Positions 7,380-17,174 are shown, counted from the first letter of the stretch. The stretch is 64,000 nucleotides of DNA from a bacterium (GCA_016125225.1 WGME01000007.1:248001-312000), one strand, 5' to 3'. Notes: generated from the letters alone by a model not told the origin. Numbers and translations: made by a program.

Positions 7380-9839
7380 ATGAGAAGCGATTGCGGAGCG
7401 ATAATATTGCGTGGGTTATGTTTGTGGATGGCGGTTGGAATCGCTGCGATTTTTCCTGGTCTAGGCAGGGCTGCAGACGAATCCCCTTCACCTGAAGTCG
7501 CGGTACGATTCTTTGAAACCTCGGTGCGACCGATTCTGGTTGAGCACTGCCAGAAGTGCCATGGCGCTGCCAAGCAATGGGCTGGTCTCCGCCTCGATTC
7601 ACGCGAGGCCATTCTGCAAGGGGGGGAATCGGGGCCAGCGGCTGTTGTTGGGCAGCCGCAAGAGAGCCGCCTGATTCTCGCGATCCAGCACGACCCTAAC
7701 GCCAGCCCCATGCCTCCGGATGCAAAGTTATCCGACCGCGAGATCGCTGTACTCACGCAATGGGTCGAGCAGGGACTGGCCTTTCCGGCATCGGCCGCGG
7801 TGAACGATGCACGCAAACGTGATCCCAATCACTGGTCATTTCAACCGATTGTTGACCCGCCCGTGCCGCCTGTTCAGAACGCCGATGCGGCCCAATCACC
7901 GTTGGATCGGTTCATCCTGTCCAAGCTGGAAGCGAGTCACCTGCAACCAACGGCACCTACAGACAAACGCACGCTGATCCGACGGGTCACCTTCGACTTG
8001 ACCGGTTTGCCTCCCACGCGCGAAGCGGTCACAACGTTCCTGGCCGATGACCATCCCGATGCGTATGCACGACTGGTCGAGGAACTGTTGTCGTCTCCAG
8101 CGTATGGCGAACGCTGGGGCCGGCATTGGCTTGATGTCGCGCGGTATGCCGATTCCAACGGACTCGACGAGAATGTGGCACACGGCAATGCGTGGCGGTA
8201 TCGCGATTATGTGATTTCCGCGTTGAATGCAGACGAGCCTTTTGACCAGTTCCTCACGGAACAACTCGCGGGCGACCTGCTGCCGGCGGAGGATGATGCA
8301 CAACGGCAACGCCAGTTGATCGCCACGGGGTTTCTGGCGATTGGTCCGAAAGTGCTGGCCGAAGTCGATGCAGCCAAAATGCAGATGGATATCGTCGACG
8401 AGCAGTTGGAAACCGTCGGCCGCGCTTTCATGGGCATGACGTTCGGTTGCTGCCGCTGTCACGATCACAAATTCGATCCGATTTCCACGGCGAATTATTA
8501 TGGACTCGCGGGGATCTTCAAAAGCACGCGGGCCATGGAACACTACAAGAAAGTGGCGCGTTGGCAAGAGCTGCCGCTGCCGTCGCCGGAAACACGAGCG
8601 ATGCTGGAAGCCCACGCGGCACAAATCGCTGAAAAGCAACTTGCCATCGAGTCTCTGATCGCATCAGCCCGGGAGACGGCGCTGAAAGCCAAAATGGACG
8701 GCGCGCAGGCGACAGACATTCCAGAATCCGAGCTTCCCGCCGCCGTGCAAACACAGTTGGCAGCGCTGCGTAAGGATGTGGCTCAACTCGAAAAGTCGCC
8801 ACCAGAAATTCCGACAGCCATGGCCGTGCAGGAAGATGTCGTTGCCGATGTGGCGATTCACATACGCGGGAATCCATTGAAACTCGGAGATGTGGTGCCA
8901 CGGCACGTCCCGGAAGTCCTTTCCACGGGGGCACAAGTCCAATTCGATGGCACATCCAGCGGTCGGTTGAAGCTGGCCGAGTGGATGACGAGTCCGCAAC
9001 ATCCATTGACGGCCCGCGTGCTGGTCAATCGCGTATGGCGCTGGCATTTCGGCCGAGGTATTGTCGCTTCGACCGACAACTTTGGCCTGCTGGGTGATGC
9101 TCCCACGCATCCGGAACTGCTTGATTGGCTGGCCTGTCGTCTGCTCGACAGCGGCTGGTCGATTAAATCACTGCACCGGTTGATTGTCCTGTCGGGCACG
9201 TATCAGCAAAGCAGCCAGCCGACTCCGGAACTGTTATCGGCTGATCCGGAGAATCATTTCTGGGGCCGATTCCCGGTACGCCGACTCGAGGCCGAAGCCA
9301 TTCGCGATGCGTTACTGACGGTGAGTGGGCAGCTCGATGACAGTTTCGGTGGATCGCTGCTGAAGGTGAAGAACCGAGCCTATTTCTTTGATCACACATC
9401 CAAAGACCTGACCGATTACAATCTGCCTCGCCGCTCGGTTTACCTGCCGATCGTGCGAAACAATCTGTACGACGTCTTCCAGTTGCTCGACTATCCCGAT
9501 GCCGCCATTCCGACAGGTGATCGGACCACGACGACTATCGCTCCCCAGGCGTTGATGCTGCTCAACAGCGAATTCGTCACGCAGATCAGCCAGGCATTGG
9601 CCACACGGCTACTTGCCGAGGAGAGCGACGACCGTGGTCGCCTGCAGTCCTTAATCGAACAGGTCTATGCACGGGAACCGACCGAGGCCGAGTTGAGTCA
9701 GTTGCTCAGTTTCTTACAGGAATTACAGCATGAGTTGAGCCAGTCGTCAGAAACCACAATGGCAGAGGGCCAGCAGCAAGCCTGGGCGTGTGTCGCACAA
9801 GTTCTGCTGGCGAGCAACGAATTCGTCTACATTCAGTAA
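7380..9839 (+). CDS. Planctomycete cytochrome-like protein (PSCyt1-DUF1549-DUF1553)
   Basis: The 819-residue exported protein has a signal peptide ending near GLGRAADE, then a cytochrome-c-like PSCyt1 domain with heme motif C57-QKC-H61. DUF1549 spans about residues 150-385 and contains a second conserved CxxCH-like stretch, GCCRCHDHKFDP. DUF1553 follows at about residues 520-775 (HPLTARVLVNRVWRWHFGRGIV). The family is planctomycete/verrucomicrobial, extracytoplasmic, and thought to take part in polysaccharide or redox processes; no reaction is established. ATG 7380 is chosen over an upstream in-frame codon (7344) because the signal peptide then has a normal length. The DUF1501 gene starts 37 bases after the stop, the usual partner arrangement. 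Confidence 0.92.
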   Translation: MRSDCGAIILRGLCLWMAVGIAAIFPGLGRAADESPSPEVAVRFFETSVRPILVEHCQKCHGAAKQWAGLRLDSREAILQGGESGPAAVVGQPQESRLILAIQHDPNASPMPPDAKLSDREIAVLTQWVEQGLAFPASAAVNDARKRDPNHWSFQPIVDPPVPPVQNADAAQSPLDRFILSKLEASHLQPTAPTDKRTLIRRVTFDLTGLPPTREAVTTFLADDHPDAYARLVEELLSSPAYGERWGRHWLDVARYADSNGLDENVAHGNAWRYRDYVISALNADEPFDQFLTEQLAGDLLPAEDDAQRQRQLIATGFLAIGPKVLAEVDAAKMQMDIVDEQLETVGRAFMGMTFGCCRCHDHKFDPISTANYYGLAGIFKSTRAMEHYKKVARWQELPLPSPETRAMLEAHAAQIAEKQLAIESLIASARETALKAKMDGAQATDIPESELPAAVQTQLAALRKDVAQLEKSPPEIPTAMAVQEDVVADVAIHIRGNPLKLGDVVPRHVPEVLSTGAQVQFDGTSSGRLKLAEWMTSPQHPLTARVLVNRVWRWHFGRGIVASTDNFGLLGDAPTHPELLDWLACRLLDSGWSIKSLHRLIVLSGTYQQSSQPTPELLSADPENHFWGRFPVRRLEAEAIRDALLTVSGQLDDSFGGSLLKVKNRAYFFDHTSKDLTDYNLPRRSVYLPIVRNNLYDVFQLLDYPDAAIPTGDRTTTTIAPQALMLLNSEFVTQISQALATRLLAEESDDRGRLQSLIEQVYAREPTEAELSQLLSFLQELQHELSQSSETTMAEGQQQAWACVAQVLLASNEFVYIQ

Positions 9840-9876
9840 GTTTCTGGCCACCATTGACCAGCATAGGAATAGGGTT

Positions 9877-11289
9877 ATGAGCGAGGGTGTTTTGCTGCAT
9901 CGCCGGAATCTACTGCAGCGAGCCGCAGTCGGTTTTGGAGGTCTGGCCGCGGCCTCTTTACTCGCCGATTCGGCGCCTTCTGTTGCCGGTGCGGAACCCC
10001 TGACAACACCTGCGCCACATTTTCCGGCGCGGGCCAAGCGGGTCATCTTCTTGTTCATGAAAGGCGGCCCTTCACATCTCGACACCTTTGATCCGAAGCC
10101 GCTCTTAACGCGCGATCATGGCCAACCGCTCCCCTTTGCCAAGCCCCGTGTGCAGTTTGCACCCACCGGAAATCTCCTCAAGTCTCCCTGGCAGTTTCAG
10201 CAATACGGCGACAGCGGCACGTGGGTCAGCGATCTCTTCCCTCATCTGTCGCAGCGTGTCGACGACCTGTGTTTCATTCATTCCATGCACGGCACCAACC
10301 CGGCGCACGGTGGAGCGGTGCTGAAGTTGCACACGGGCAGCGACAACTTCGTGCGGCCCAGCATGGGGTCGTGGGTCAGCTATGGATTAGGGACCGATAA
10401 CCAGAATCTTCCGGCCTTCATCACCATCTGTCCCACGCTGGCGCATGGCGGCGTGAACAACTGGGGGAGTGCGTTTCTCCCTGCGACCTACCAGGGGACG
10501 CCGCTCGGGAATGCCAGCGTGCCGTCGGACCAGGCCCGCGTGAAATTCATCAGCAACACACATCTTCCGTCTGCTGTGCAACGGCGGCAACTGGAACAAT
10601 TGCGGTTGTTCAACGAAGCACATCTGGCACACAGTGGTCCCGAAGCCTCGCTTGCCGCCCGTATCGAGGCCTTTGAACTCGCCTTCCGCATGCAGACCGA
10701 AATGCCCGAGGCCGAAGACCTCACACAAGAATCGCAAGCTACGCAGGCACTCTACGGCATGGATGACCCGGTCACGGCGAATTTCGGGCGCATGTGCCTT
10801 ATGGCAAGGCGATTCGCAGAACGGGGCGTACGCTTCATTCAGGTCACGCACAGCGACAGCAAAGTGCAATGGGATCAGCACTCTGACCTGGAAAATGGAC
10901 ACGCCAAAAATGCCCGCGAAGTCGACCGCCCCATCGCCGGACTTCTGGCCGACTTGAAGGCGCGGGGATTACTCGAAGATACGCTCGTCTGGTGGGGTGG
11001 CGAATTCGGACGGACCCCCACCGTCGAAGGTTCCAACGGCCGCGACCATAACCCCGAAGGCTTCACGATGTGGCTGGCAGGCGGCGGCGTGAAGGCGGGC
11101 TATCATCACGGGGCAACCGATGACTACGGCTTCTACGCCACGCATGACAAAGTCCATATTCACGACCTGCATGCCACATTGCTGCATCTGCTAGGTCTCG
11201 ATCACGAACGGCTCACCTATCGCTACGCCGGCCGCGATTTCCGTCTCACCGACGTGGAAGGCGATGTGGTTACGCCAATAATTGCGTAG
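9877..11289 (+). CDS. DUF1501 family Tat-exported protein
   Basis: The 470-residue protein has a twin-arginine-type leader (HRRNLLQRAAVGFGG) followed by an Ala-rich hydrophobic stretch. The core, with KRVIFLFMKGGPSHLDTFDPKP near the start, ETDTLVWWGGEFGRTPT-like segment LEDTLVWWGGEFGRTPT and GRDHNPEGFTMWLAGGG, is diagnostic for DUF1501, a family with an alkaline-phosphatase/sulfatase-like fold. It is predicted to act in the periplasm together with the DUF1549/DUF1553 partner encoded just upstream. The substrate is unknown. The ATG at 9877 gives the Tat leader directly; a longer frame open from 9790 overlaps the upstream gene and is not needed. Confidence 0.92.
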   Translation: MSEGVLLHRRNLLQRAAVGFGGLAAASLLADSAPSVAGAEPLTTPAPHFPARAKRVIFLFMKGGPSHLDTFDPKPLLTRDHGQPLPFAKPRVQFAPTGNLLKSPWQFQQYGDSGTWVSDLFPHLSQRVDDLCFIHSMHGTNPAHGGAVLKLHTGSDNFVRPSMGSWVSYGLGTDNQNLPAFITICPTLAHGGVNNWGSAFLPATYQGTPLGNASVPSDQARVKFISNTHLPSAVQRRQLEQLRLFNEAHLAHSGPEASLAARIEAFELAFRMQTEMPEAEDLTQESQATQALYGMDDPVTANFGRMCLMARRFAERGVRFIQVTHSDSKVQWDQHSDLENGHAKNAREVDRPIAGLLADLKARGLLEDTLVWWGGEFGRTPTVEGSNGRDHNPEGFTMWLAGGGVKAGYHHGATDDYGFYATHDKVHIHDLHATLLHLLGLDHERLTYRYAGRDFRLTDVEGDVVTPIIA

Positions 11290-11460
11290 CGGTGAAAGCC
11301 GTGCCCCCCGCCACAATGCATATTCTTCACGATGCAAATTTTGGTGTTGATAGGCTCGAACTCACGTCGTTGCGAATGCGTCGAGTTATTCGAAGATGTG
11401 GGTTCGCCCCATCGTGACAAAAGCACATTCGTCGGTGATTCGCATAGGCGTGGCGAGGAA

Positions 11461-14400
11461 CTACAACTTGCCGGGTTCAATCACACCGCCATCCCAGATA
11501 ATGCGGCATTGGGGAAGAGAGCGTCGGAGTTTTTCGACGCCGGTGGCTGTGATCTTCGTTTTTTCGAGTTCCAGTCGCCTCATGTTCTTGAAGGCAAGGA
11601 GGGACTCGAGGCCTTCATCCGTGACAGTGGTTTCGGAGAGAATTACTTCCCGAAGTTCGAAGCAATTAGTGAGGTGCGCCAAACCGGCATCGGTGGTCTT
11701 GGTGTTCCTGAGATTCAAATAAGCCAGCTTTCGGGAATGTCGAAGATGGGACAGTCCCTCATTGCCAATCTCGGTGGAATGGATGCTCAGGAATTCAAGG
11801 TCGGAGAGATTGGTAAAGCGTGAAAACCAGTTATTGGTGATCCCAGTGGAACCCAGGTTGAGGCGCCGGTAATGACGATCTGCAACCGATACAAAATCGT
11901 TCAGGTGCAGGGGGATGTTGCATAGTCCCAGTTCTTCGAGGTGTTGGCATTCTTCAAAGTTGGCCAAGACCGGACCAATCACCTTCGAGTTATCGCAGAT
12001 CAGCGATTTCAGGTGGCGGCACTTGCGGAAGTGTCCCAGTCCGTGATTGCGGATCAAAGTTTGCGAGATATCAAGGGAAACCACGCCGATACAGTCACTA
12101 AAAACAGACAAACCTTCATCCGAGGCTTTCGAGCAGGCTTTAAGGTTAACCCCCGTGATCTGGAAGGGTCCCGATGGGAACCGCGATGAAGAGCGAATGA
12201 CAGTTTCTTGACCATTTACCTGAATAGATCCGCCGACGGAGAGAACATAGGACGCGGCCAGGAAATCGGCGCTGGATGAAGGCTCAATGACACCCCCGTT
12301 CCAGGCAATCCGGCAATTACGCAACTGCGCCGCAAGTTCTTTCACTCCGGCTTCCGAAGAGCGGGTGCGGACCAGATTGAGCTTTTTCAGGCTCACAATG
12401 GAGGATAATTCTCGAAGCCCCTCATCGCTGATGCGCGTGCTCGATAAAGCAAGCTCATCCAGTGTATTGCAGTTCTTTAGAATGGCTAGTCCGGCGTCGG
12501 TGATTTCCGTCCGGTCAACATGCAATCGCCCGATCTTAGGCCAAGTCAGGGCGGTTTTCAGTGTTTCGTCCGTGATTTTCGTTCCGGGAATCTCGACCTG
12601 GCGGAGATTCGCGTGATTCCCGAAATGATCCATGCCCCGGTCGCTGACCGGACAATCGATCAGTCCGAGAAGAGAGACCCCTTTCAGTTTGGCAATCTCC
12701 GCCATTCCCTCATCATCGACGTGAGAAGAATTCAACCAGAGCACCTGCAATTCCGCGCAGTCGTGTAGAAACCGAAATCCTCTGCCGTTGATCTTGGTGA
12801 ATGCCAGCCCCAGAAATGACAGTTGCCGATTTTGTCGGAAATGGGCAAGAGAGGCGTCCGTGAGCTGGCTGACTCCACTTAGTTCGACATGGCGTAAATG
12901 TGCCGTTCCAGCAAAGTTCTGCAGACCCGCTTCAGTGACGTTCGAATTCGACAGCAGTTTGGCGGAAGTCAGGCGAAAGTCATCTTGTGGCAGCTCTTGC
13001 AGGGATGTCAGGTCTTTGGGGATCTCATTGATTTGTACTTTGCCACCGATTGACAAAACGTATTCCGCGGCCTTGCGGTCGGCATCGGCGAACGCCACCA
13101 CGGTTGTTTGCTGAGAAAGGCGTTCCGCCGGCAGCAGCCAGTGTGAATGAGACAGGCGATCTCCCTTCAGAAGAATGTCGCTAAGCGTGACTTCCAGCCC
13201 GGTGATGGCATAGGTCTCATGGGATATCCGCGTCCATCTCATTGGAAATGTTTCGGGGGGGCCACCATCGCTGTTTTTGTTTTTGATGGCTGTCAGTACG
13301 TCGGAGTGAAAGCGGCCTTCGCCCGAGCCGTCTGCGCGCAATTCTGCGGTATACGGCCACGGTCCCATCTGCATCCCCCACTTACCGACAATCGGATCAA
13401 CTTCGTGATTCGCGGCGGCCAACACCGAATCCGATTGACCAGAGATTTGTGCGGTGTTCTGTCCACGGGTGGATAGCATCTCCTCATGGCTAGGTGGCCG
13501 CACATTAACAAAACCGGACACGTTCCCGATCACGAGGCCAGCTAGCAGCGTAAGTGTGACGACAGATGCGATCGACCACGGGCGGCGGCTCAGGTGAGTG
13601 AGCTGACCCGTCAGGCAGTAGACGAGGGATTCTACACGCCCCATTTTTTGCACAGAGTCTTTCATTCGGGTTCCATCGACGGAATGTCCTCCCTGGCTAC
13701 TCCGTCCCAACTCTGTTGGGCGATGTTCTAAGGCTTCAACGACCTGATGGGCCGCCGAGAAGCGTTCCATCGGTACTTTGGAATGAAGCTTAGCAATGAT
13801 CGATACCAGCCATTCCGGCGTCTCTGGGATGATTTCGAGAATTGGCCGAGGTTGCTCCTCAACGACTCGCTTCAGCACGGCAACGGCGCTTGCCGCGCGG
13901 AAGGGGGGCCTGCCAGTACACATCACGTAAAGCACGCTGCCGAGGCTGAACAGATCGGAGCGATGGTCGATTTTCAGCCCTTGGGCCTGTTCCGGAGACA
14001 TGTACAATGGCGTCCCGGAAATGGCTCCGCTCTGTGTCAGGCTAGCATCATCCGCTGAACGGGCCAGGCCAAAGTCTGTGATCTTAACGCGATCATTGCC
14101 GCGTTCCAGAAGAATGTTGGCCGGTTTAATGTCGCGATGGACGAGTCCCTTTTCATGTGCGACTTCCAACCCCAAGGCAATTTGCTGGCCAATCGACAGG
14201 ACAGCCGGTAATTCCAAAGGCCCGGTTTGCGCGATCTTGTCCTGGAGTGTCAATCCATCGATGTACTCCATCACCAGGAACGGCAGCGGCTTCTCCTCGA
14301 CGGCATAAATGCTGACGACATTCTCGTGTCGAATGGCGGCCGTGGCTCGGGCTTCACGAAGAAACCGTTTCCTGGCGGGCGAGGTCGCGGCCAGTTGGGG

Positions 14401-14793
14401 CGTCATGATCTTGATGGCGACTATGCGGTGAAGTTTGGCGTCGAACGCCTTCAGGACGATCCCGCAGCCCCCCCGGCCAATCACGTCCTGCACTTCATAG
14501 TGGAGTAGTCGTCCGAGCGATCCTGGGCTGGTGGATGGTTCGAGGAACGACAGGTCGATGTCCTCTTCCATTTCCTCACCTACAGGCCTTCGGTCACCTT
14601 GAGCCTGCTCTCCGGCCATCTGTTGCAGGACAGGAATATCAAGAAACCCTCCGGACCGCTCATGGGCCGCCAGGAGGGCTGTGACCTTGCGATGCATCGC
14701 TTCATTGCCCTGGCATACCGTGGCGATGTAGGACACCCGCTCTTGCAGGTCGGCAATCTCAACGGCGGCAAGGAAGATGTCTTGGACATGCAT
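11461..14793 (-). CDS. Membrane Ser/Thr protein kinase with leucine-rich repeats
   Basis: The product has 1110 residues. A short helical N-terminus is followed by a complete Hanks-type kinase: glycine loop GRGGCGIVLKAF (about 106), catalytic lysine in VAIKIM, HRDIKPANILL (about 220), DFGLAR, and SGTPLYMSPEQ. One transmembrane helix lies near residues 405-430 (IASVVTLTLLAGLVIGNV). The outside part begins with an IVGKWGMQMGP domain also present in the next gene upstream. Two leucine-rich blocks follow, each introduced by a YVLS-GG segment (residues about 590 and 840). The topology suggests a receptor kinase that senses an extracytoplasmic ligand. It is the third gene of an ECF sigma - membrane protein - kinase operon, an arrangement known for planctomycete kinase-linked ECF groups. 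Confidence 0.9.
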   Translation of the reverse strand: MHVQDIFLAAVEIADLQERVSYIATVCQGNEAMHRKVTALLAAHERSGGFLDIPVLQQMAGEQAQGDRRPVGEEMEEDIDLSFLEPSTSPGSLGRLLHYEVQDVIGRGGCGIVLKAFDAKLHRIVAIKIMTPQLAATSPARKRFLREARATAAIRHENVVSIYAVEEKPLPFLVMEYIDGLTLQDKIAQTGPLELPAVLSIGQQIALGLEVAHEKGLVHRDIKPANILLERGNDRVKITDFGLARSADDASLTQSGAISGTPLYMSPEQAQGLKIDHRSDLFSLGSVLYVMCTGRPPFRAASAVAVLKRVVEEQPRPILEIIPETPEWLVSIIAKLHSKVPMERFSAAHQVVEALEHRPTELGRSSQGGHSVDGTRMKDSVQKMGRVESLVYCLTGQLTHLSRRPWSIASVVTLTLLAGLVIGNVSGFVNVRPPSHEEMLSTRGQNTAQISGQSDSVLAAANHEVDPIVGKWGMQMGPWPYTAELRADGSGEGRFHSDVLTAIKNKNSDGGPPETFPMRWTRISHETYAITGLEVTLSDILLKGDRLSHSHWLLPAERLSQQTTVVAFADADRKAAEYVLSIGGKVQINEIPKDLTSLQELPQDDFRLTSAKLLSNSNVTEAGLQNFAGTAHLRHVELSGVSQLTDASLAHFRQNRQLSFLGLAFTKINGRGFRFLHDCAELQVLWLNSSHVDDEGMAEIAKLKGVSLLGLIDCPVSDRGMDHFGNHANLRQVEIPGTKITDETLKTALTWPKIGRLHVDRTEITDAGLAILKNCNTLDELALSSTRISDEGLRELSSIVSLKKLNLVRTRSSEAGVKELAAQLRNCRIAWNGGVIEPSSSADFLAASYVLSVGGSIQVNGQETVIRSSSRFPSGPFQITGVNLKACSKASDEGLSVFSDCIGVVSLDISQTLIRNHGLGHFRKCRHLKSLICDNSKVIGPVLANFEECQHLEELGLCNIPLHLNDFVSVADRHYRRLNLGSTGITNNWFSRFTNLSDLEFLSIHSTEIGNEGLSHLRHSRKLAYLNLRNTKTTDAGLAHLTNCFELREVILSETTVTDEGLESLLAFKNMRRLELEKTKITATGVEKLRRSLPQCRIIWDGGVIEPGKL

Positions 14794-14860
14794 CGTTTAG
14801 CTCACTGATCTTCAACAGTGTATGAATGCTGGAGAAAATAATATCTGTGAAGAAGGGGCT

Positions 14861-15925
14861 TTAGCGCTGGACTTGTCGTACAAACTTCCTGGTGTCTCCG
14901 GGATGCTGTAGCTGATCGCCCTCAAGTATCAGTCCGTCAAACGTTCCCAATCCATCCTTTAACGTAACGCGGTATGTTCCATCTTCCTTCTTATCCCACG
15001 AGAATCGAACCAATTGGAAGAGACGCTTTGCGGTCTCAAATTGCTGAAGGGTCTGGCCGGGAGAGGGTTTTAAGGTCGCCAAAACCTTCGGATCGACCGT
15101 GATCATGCCGGTTCCTTTCTTCTGGAAATGGTACGTGGCTTGAACGCCACCTCTGGGACCGATTTGGCCGTCCCACTTGCCGACAATCGGGTCATCTCCC
15201 TTGCCGGGCTTGCCTGCGACGGCTAATTGTTTCTCTGCTGCCTCCAGTCGTGTCAGCCAGACGCTCACGTCTTCGCCCGTCGCGGCGGCTTCATTAAAGA
15301 GCTTGCGTGCTGCTTTCCTGTCGGCGATGCGGTCGAACGTGAGGAAAATCCCCAGCGTAAGCTCAGGGGACTCCAGGGATACCAAGTCCAATTCAGCGAG
15401 TTCCACCCAAGTTCCCGCTGGCAGATCGACAATCGACTTCTTGGTCTCACGGCCCAACGATTTTGACTTGAGGATCAGCGCGTCACTTCGCGTACTTTTC
15501 TCGTAACGCACCAGCGTGTATTCAATACCGGAAATCTCGATGGACGATCCCGGTTCCAGTTGGGCGGCCTGTTCGAGGACAATCCGTTCTAGCACTAGTA
15601 ACTGATGGATGGCTTTCCGGTCTGCTTCCACCTGCGTTCCGTAGTTCCGCAGGTCCTGTTCTTTTGCCAGCGAATCCAGCTTGGCTGCAGCGCTCCCGTA
15701 CTCACGCTGTCGCAGGAATTCTGACACTTCGTCCCAAGCCACCTGGTAGTGGTCTTTAGGTATGTCCTCCCCGGCGAACAGCCCACCGTTACCCAATAGC
15801 AGGAATGACAGCATGCCCAGGAGAAACGCGTCATAGATGTGACGACGAAGACGCCGATTCCCATAAGACATGCTGCGGCGGTTGGAATGGAAGAGACGCT
15901 GGCTCTGGCTGGACATCGGTTGCAC
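14861..15925 (-). CDS. Membrane-anchored protein sharing a domain with the adjacent kinase
   Basis: The 354-residue protein has a basic N-terminus, one hydrophobic segment (AFLLGMLSFLLLGNGGLFA) that acts as signal peptide or anchor, a helical middle region, and a C-terminal domain starting DDPIVGKWDGQIGP. That domain (GTGMITVDPKVLATLK, then a LKDGLGTFDGLILEGDQL segment) resembles residues after the transmembrane helix in the downstream kinase (DPIVGKWGMQMGP, then VTLSDILLKGDRLSH). No catalytic motif was seen. The GTG at 15925 is selected because GGAGG lies 6 bases upstream. It sits between the sigma factor and the kinase and likely belongs to the same signalling route. Confidence 0.75.
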   Translation of the reverse strand: MQPMSSQSQRLFHSNRRSMSYGNRRLRRHIYDAFLLGMLSFLLLGNGGLFAGEDIPKDHYQVAWDEVSEFLRQREYGSAAAKLDSLAKEQDLRNYGTQVEADRKAIHQLLVLERIVLEQAAQLEPGSSIEISGIEYTLVRYEKSTRSDALILKSKSLGRETKKSIVDLPAGTWVELAELDLVSLESPELTLGIFLTFDRIADRKAARKLFNEAAATGEDVSVWLTRLEAAEKQLAVAGKPGKGDDPIVGKWDGQIGPRGGVQATYHFQKKGTGMITVDPKVLATLKPSPGQTLQQFETAKRLFQLVRFSWDKKEDGTYRVTLKDGLGTFDGLILEGDQLQHPGDTRKFVRQVQR

Positions 15926-16026
15926 GGCGGCCTCCGTTTAAGAGTTGGAAAAGGGATCAAGGGCGGACGAACACCGTCCCACCAAAGGTCAATGCGCCAT
16001 TTCCAATCAGAGCTTGCCAAAGATTC

Positions 16027-16611
16027 TCAGGAAATCTGCCGGAGGCTTCCGTCACCCTCGATTTCGTCGCGTAGCCAGGCGCGGGAAAAGGCCCACAAAC
16101 GGCTGGCCGTGCGGGGGGAGATGCCGAGGGTGCTGGCCGCTTCCGGAAGCGTCAGCCCGGCGAAGTACAACAATTGGACGAGTTCCGCCGCTCGTGCGTC
16201 AAGTTCTGATAGCTTTTTCAAGGCTTCATCCAAGGCGAGCAAGTCCTCCTTGGGTTCAGGGCACATCGCCAACGCCCCGTAATCCAGTTCTTCGCGAGCC
16301 AAACCACCCCCTCGTTTCTGGCGCCCCTTTCGCCGGGCATTTTCAATCAGGATACGGCGAATCGCGAGGGCAGCAGCGGAGAAAAAGTGCCCCCGGTTCT
16401 TCCACTGCCCCGGGTTGGTTCCTGCGGTCAACCGCAGGTAGGCTTCATGGACAAGGGCCGTCGGTTGGAGGGTCTGACCCTGACCCTCGTTGGCCAGATG
16501 GGTGGCAGCCAGCTTCCTCAACTCTTCGTACACCAGCGGCAGCATTTTGTCTGCAGCGAGCGCATCACCATCTTCGATCGCCCTCAGGATCTGGGTGAAA
16601 TCACTCATCAT
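16027..16611 (-). CDS. ECF-type RNA polymerase sigma factor
   Basis: The roughly 194-residue protein begins MMSDFTQILRAIEDGD and contains the planctomycete ECF signatures LPLVYEELRKLAATHLA, LQPTALVHEAYLRL and RGHFFSAAALAIRRILIENAR (sigma region 2). Region 4 follows (LVQLLYFAGLTLPEAASTLGISPRTASRLWAFSRAWL), a helix-turn-helix for -35 recognition. The start is one of two adjacent ATGs (16611 or 16608), preceded by AAGGAAGG. No anti-sigma factor gene is adjacent. The partner is the kinase two genes downstream, which suggests control by phosphorylation, as proposed for kinase-associated ECF groups. An IS3 remnant ends only about 70 bases upstream. Confidence 0.9.
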   Translation of the reverse strand: MMSDFTQILRAIEDGDALAADKMLPLVYEELRKLAATHLANEGQGQTLQPTALVHEAYLRLTAGTNPGQWKNRGHFFSAAALAIRRILIENARRKGRQKRGGGLAREELDYGALAMCPEPKEDLLALDEALKKLSELDARAAELVQLLYFAGLTLPEAASTLGISPRTASRLWAFSRAWLRDEIEGDGSLRQIS

Positions 16612-16682
16612 TTGGCCTTCCTTTCCGCTTGCTCCTGAGCGGTGTTTCGGCTCGCCCTGATTTCGCGAAAGACCAAAGTATA

Positions 16683-16865
16683 TCATGAAAGTATACCCAC
16701 CAGGTCTATCGACTTCGACACGAGCTCCGGACCATTGTCCCCACGGATCGTTTTGGGAAGGCCGTACTATGCTGAGACCTTTTCCCGAACCTTGACCACA
16801 ACGGCTCAACGGAAGCGTTCCGCGGCGCTCAACGCCAGGCCCTCACGGCCGGAGTTATCCAGTTA
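16683..16865 (-). pseudogene. Fragment of IS3-family OrfB transposase
   Basis: Read on the minus strand in one frame: LDNSGREGLALSA, stop, VVVKVREKVSA, stop, YGLPKTIRGDNGPELVSKSIDL. The DNGPELVSK block is the second catalytic Asp region of IS3-type DDE transposases. Two internal stops and loss of both ends show that it is a dead fragment of about 60 codons. Confidence 0.65.
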
Positions 16866-17174
16866 ATGTCAGAATCCTTCACCACAGTAACTGACACGTG
16901 CGATGTTCGCTCACCGCATAGGATTCCTGCATAGCAGCAGCATGACAGCGTTTTGAAGTTAACAACGCAACCTTGGGGAGTCGCGCTGCAGTGGTCACCA
17001 CACAATCTCGCAGTATCGGCGATGTTCTGCCAAGTCTGTATTCATTGGCAAATGGTCTTGACCTCGGATGATAGCCGTCGATGCAGTAGGGTGATGTCTT
17101 GCCGAAGCAGGGATATGCCAAATGTGTCGGTGGTATCAACACAGACGGAAAAGTAAAATGTCTGCAGCAACGAT
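16866..17174. other. Intergenic region, nothing recognised
   Basis: No coding segment or clear regulatory structure was seen between the IS3 fragment and the terminator of the DUF892 gene. Confidence 0.4.

Noticed and set aside
7896-8639. A 247-codon minus-strand frame within the PSCyt1 gene
   Set aside because: It overlaps fully a strongly supported conserved gene and resembles no protein.
15945-16598. Long open frame antisense to the sigma factor gene
   Set aside because: The translation has no domain and its length follows from GC-rich codon use on the other strand, where a clear sigma factor is encoded.
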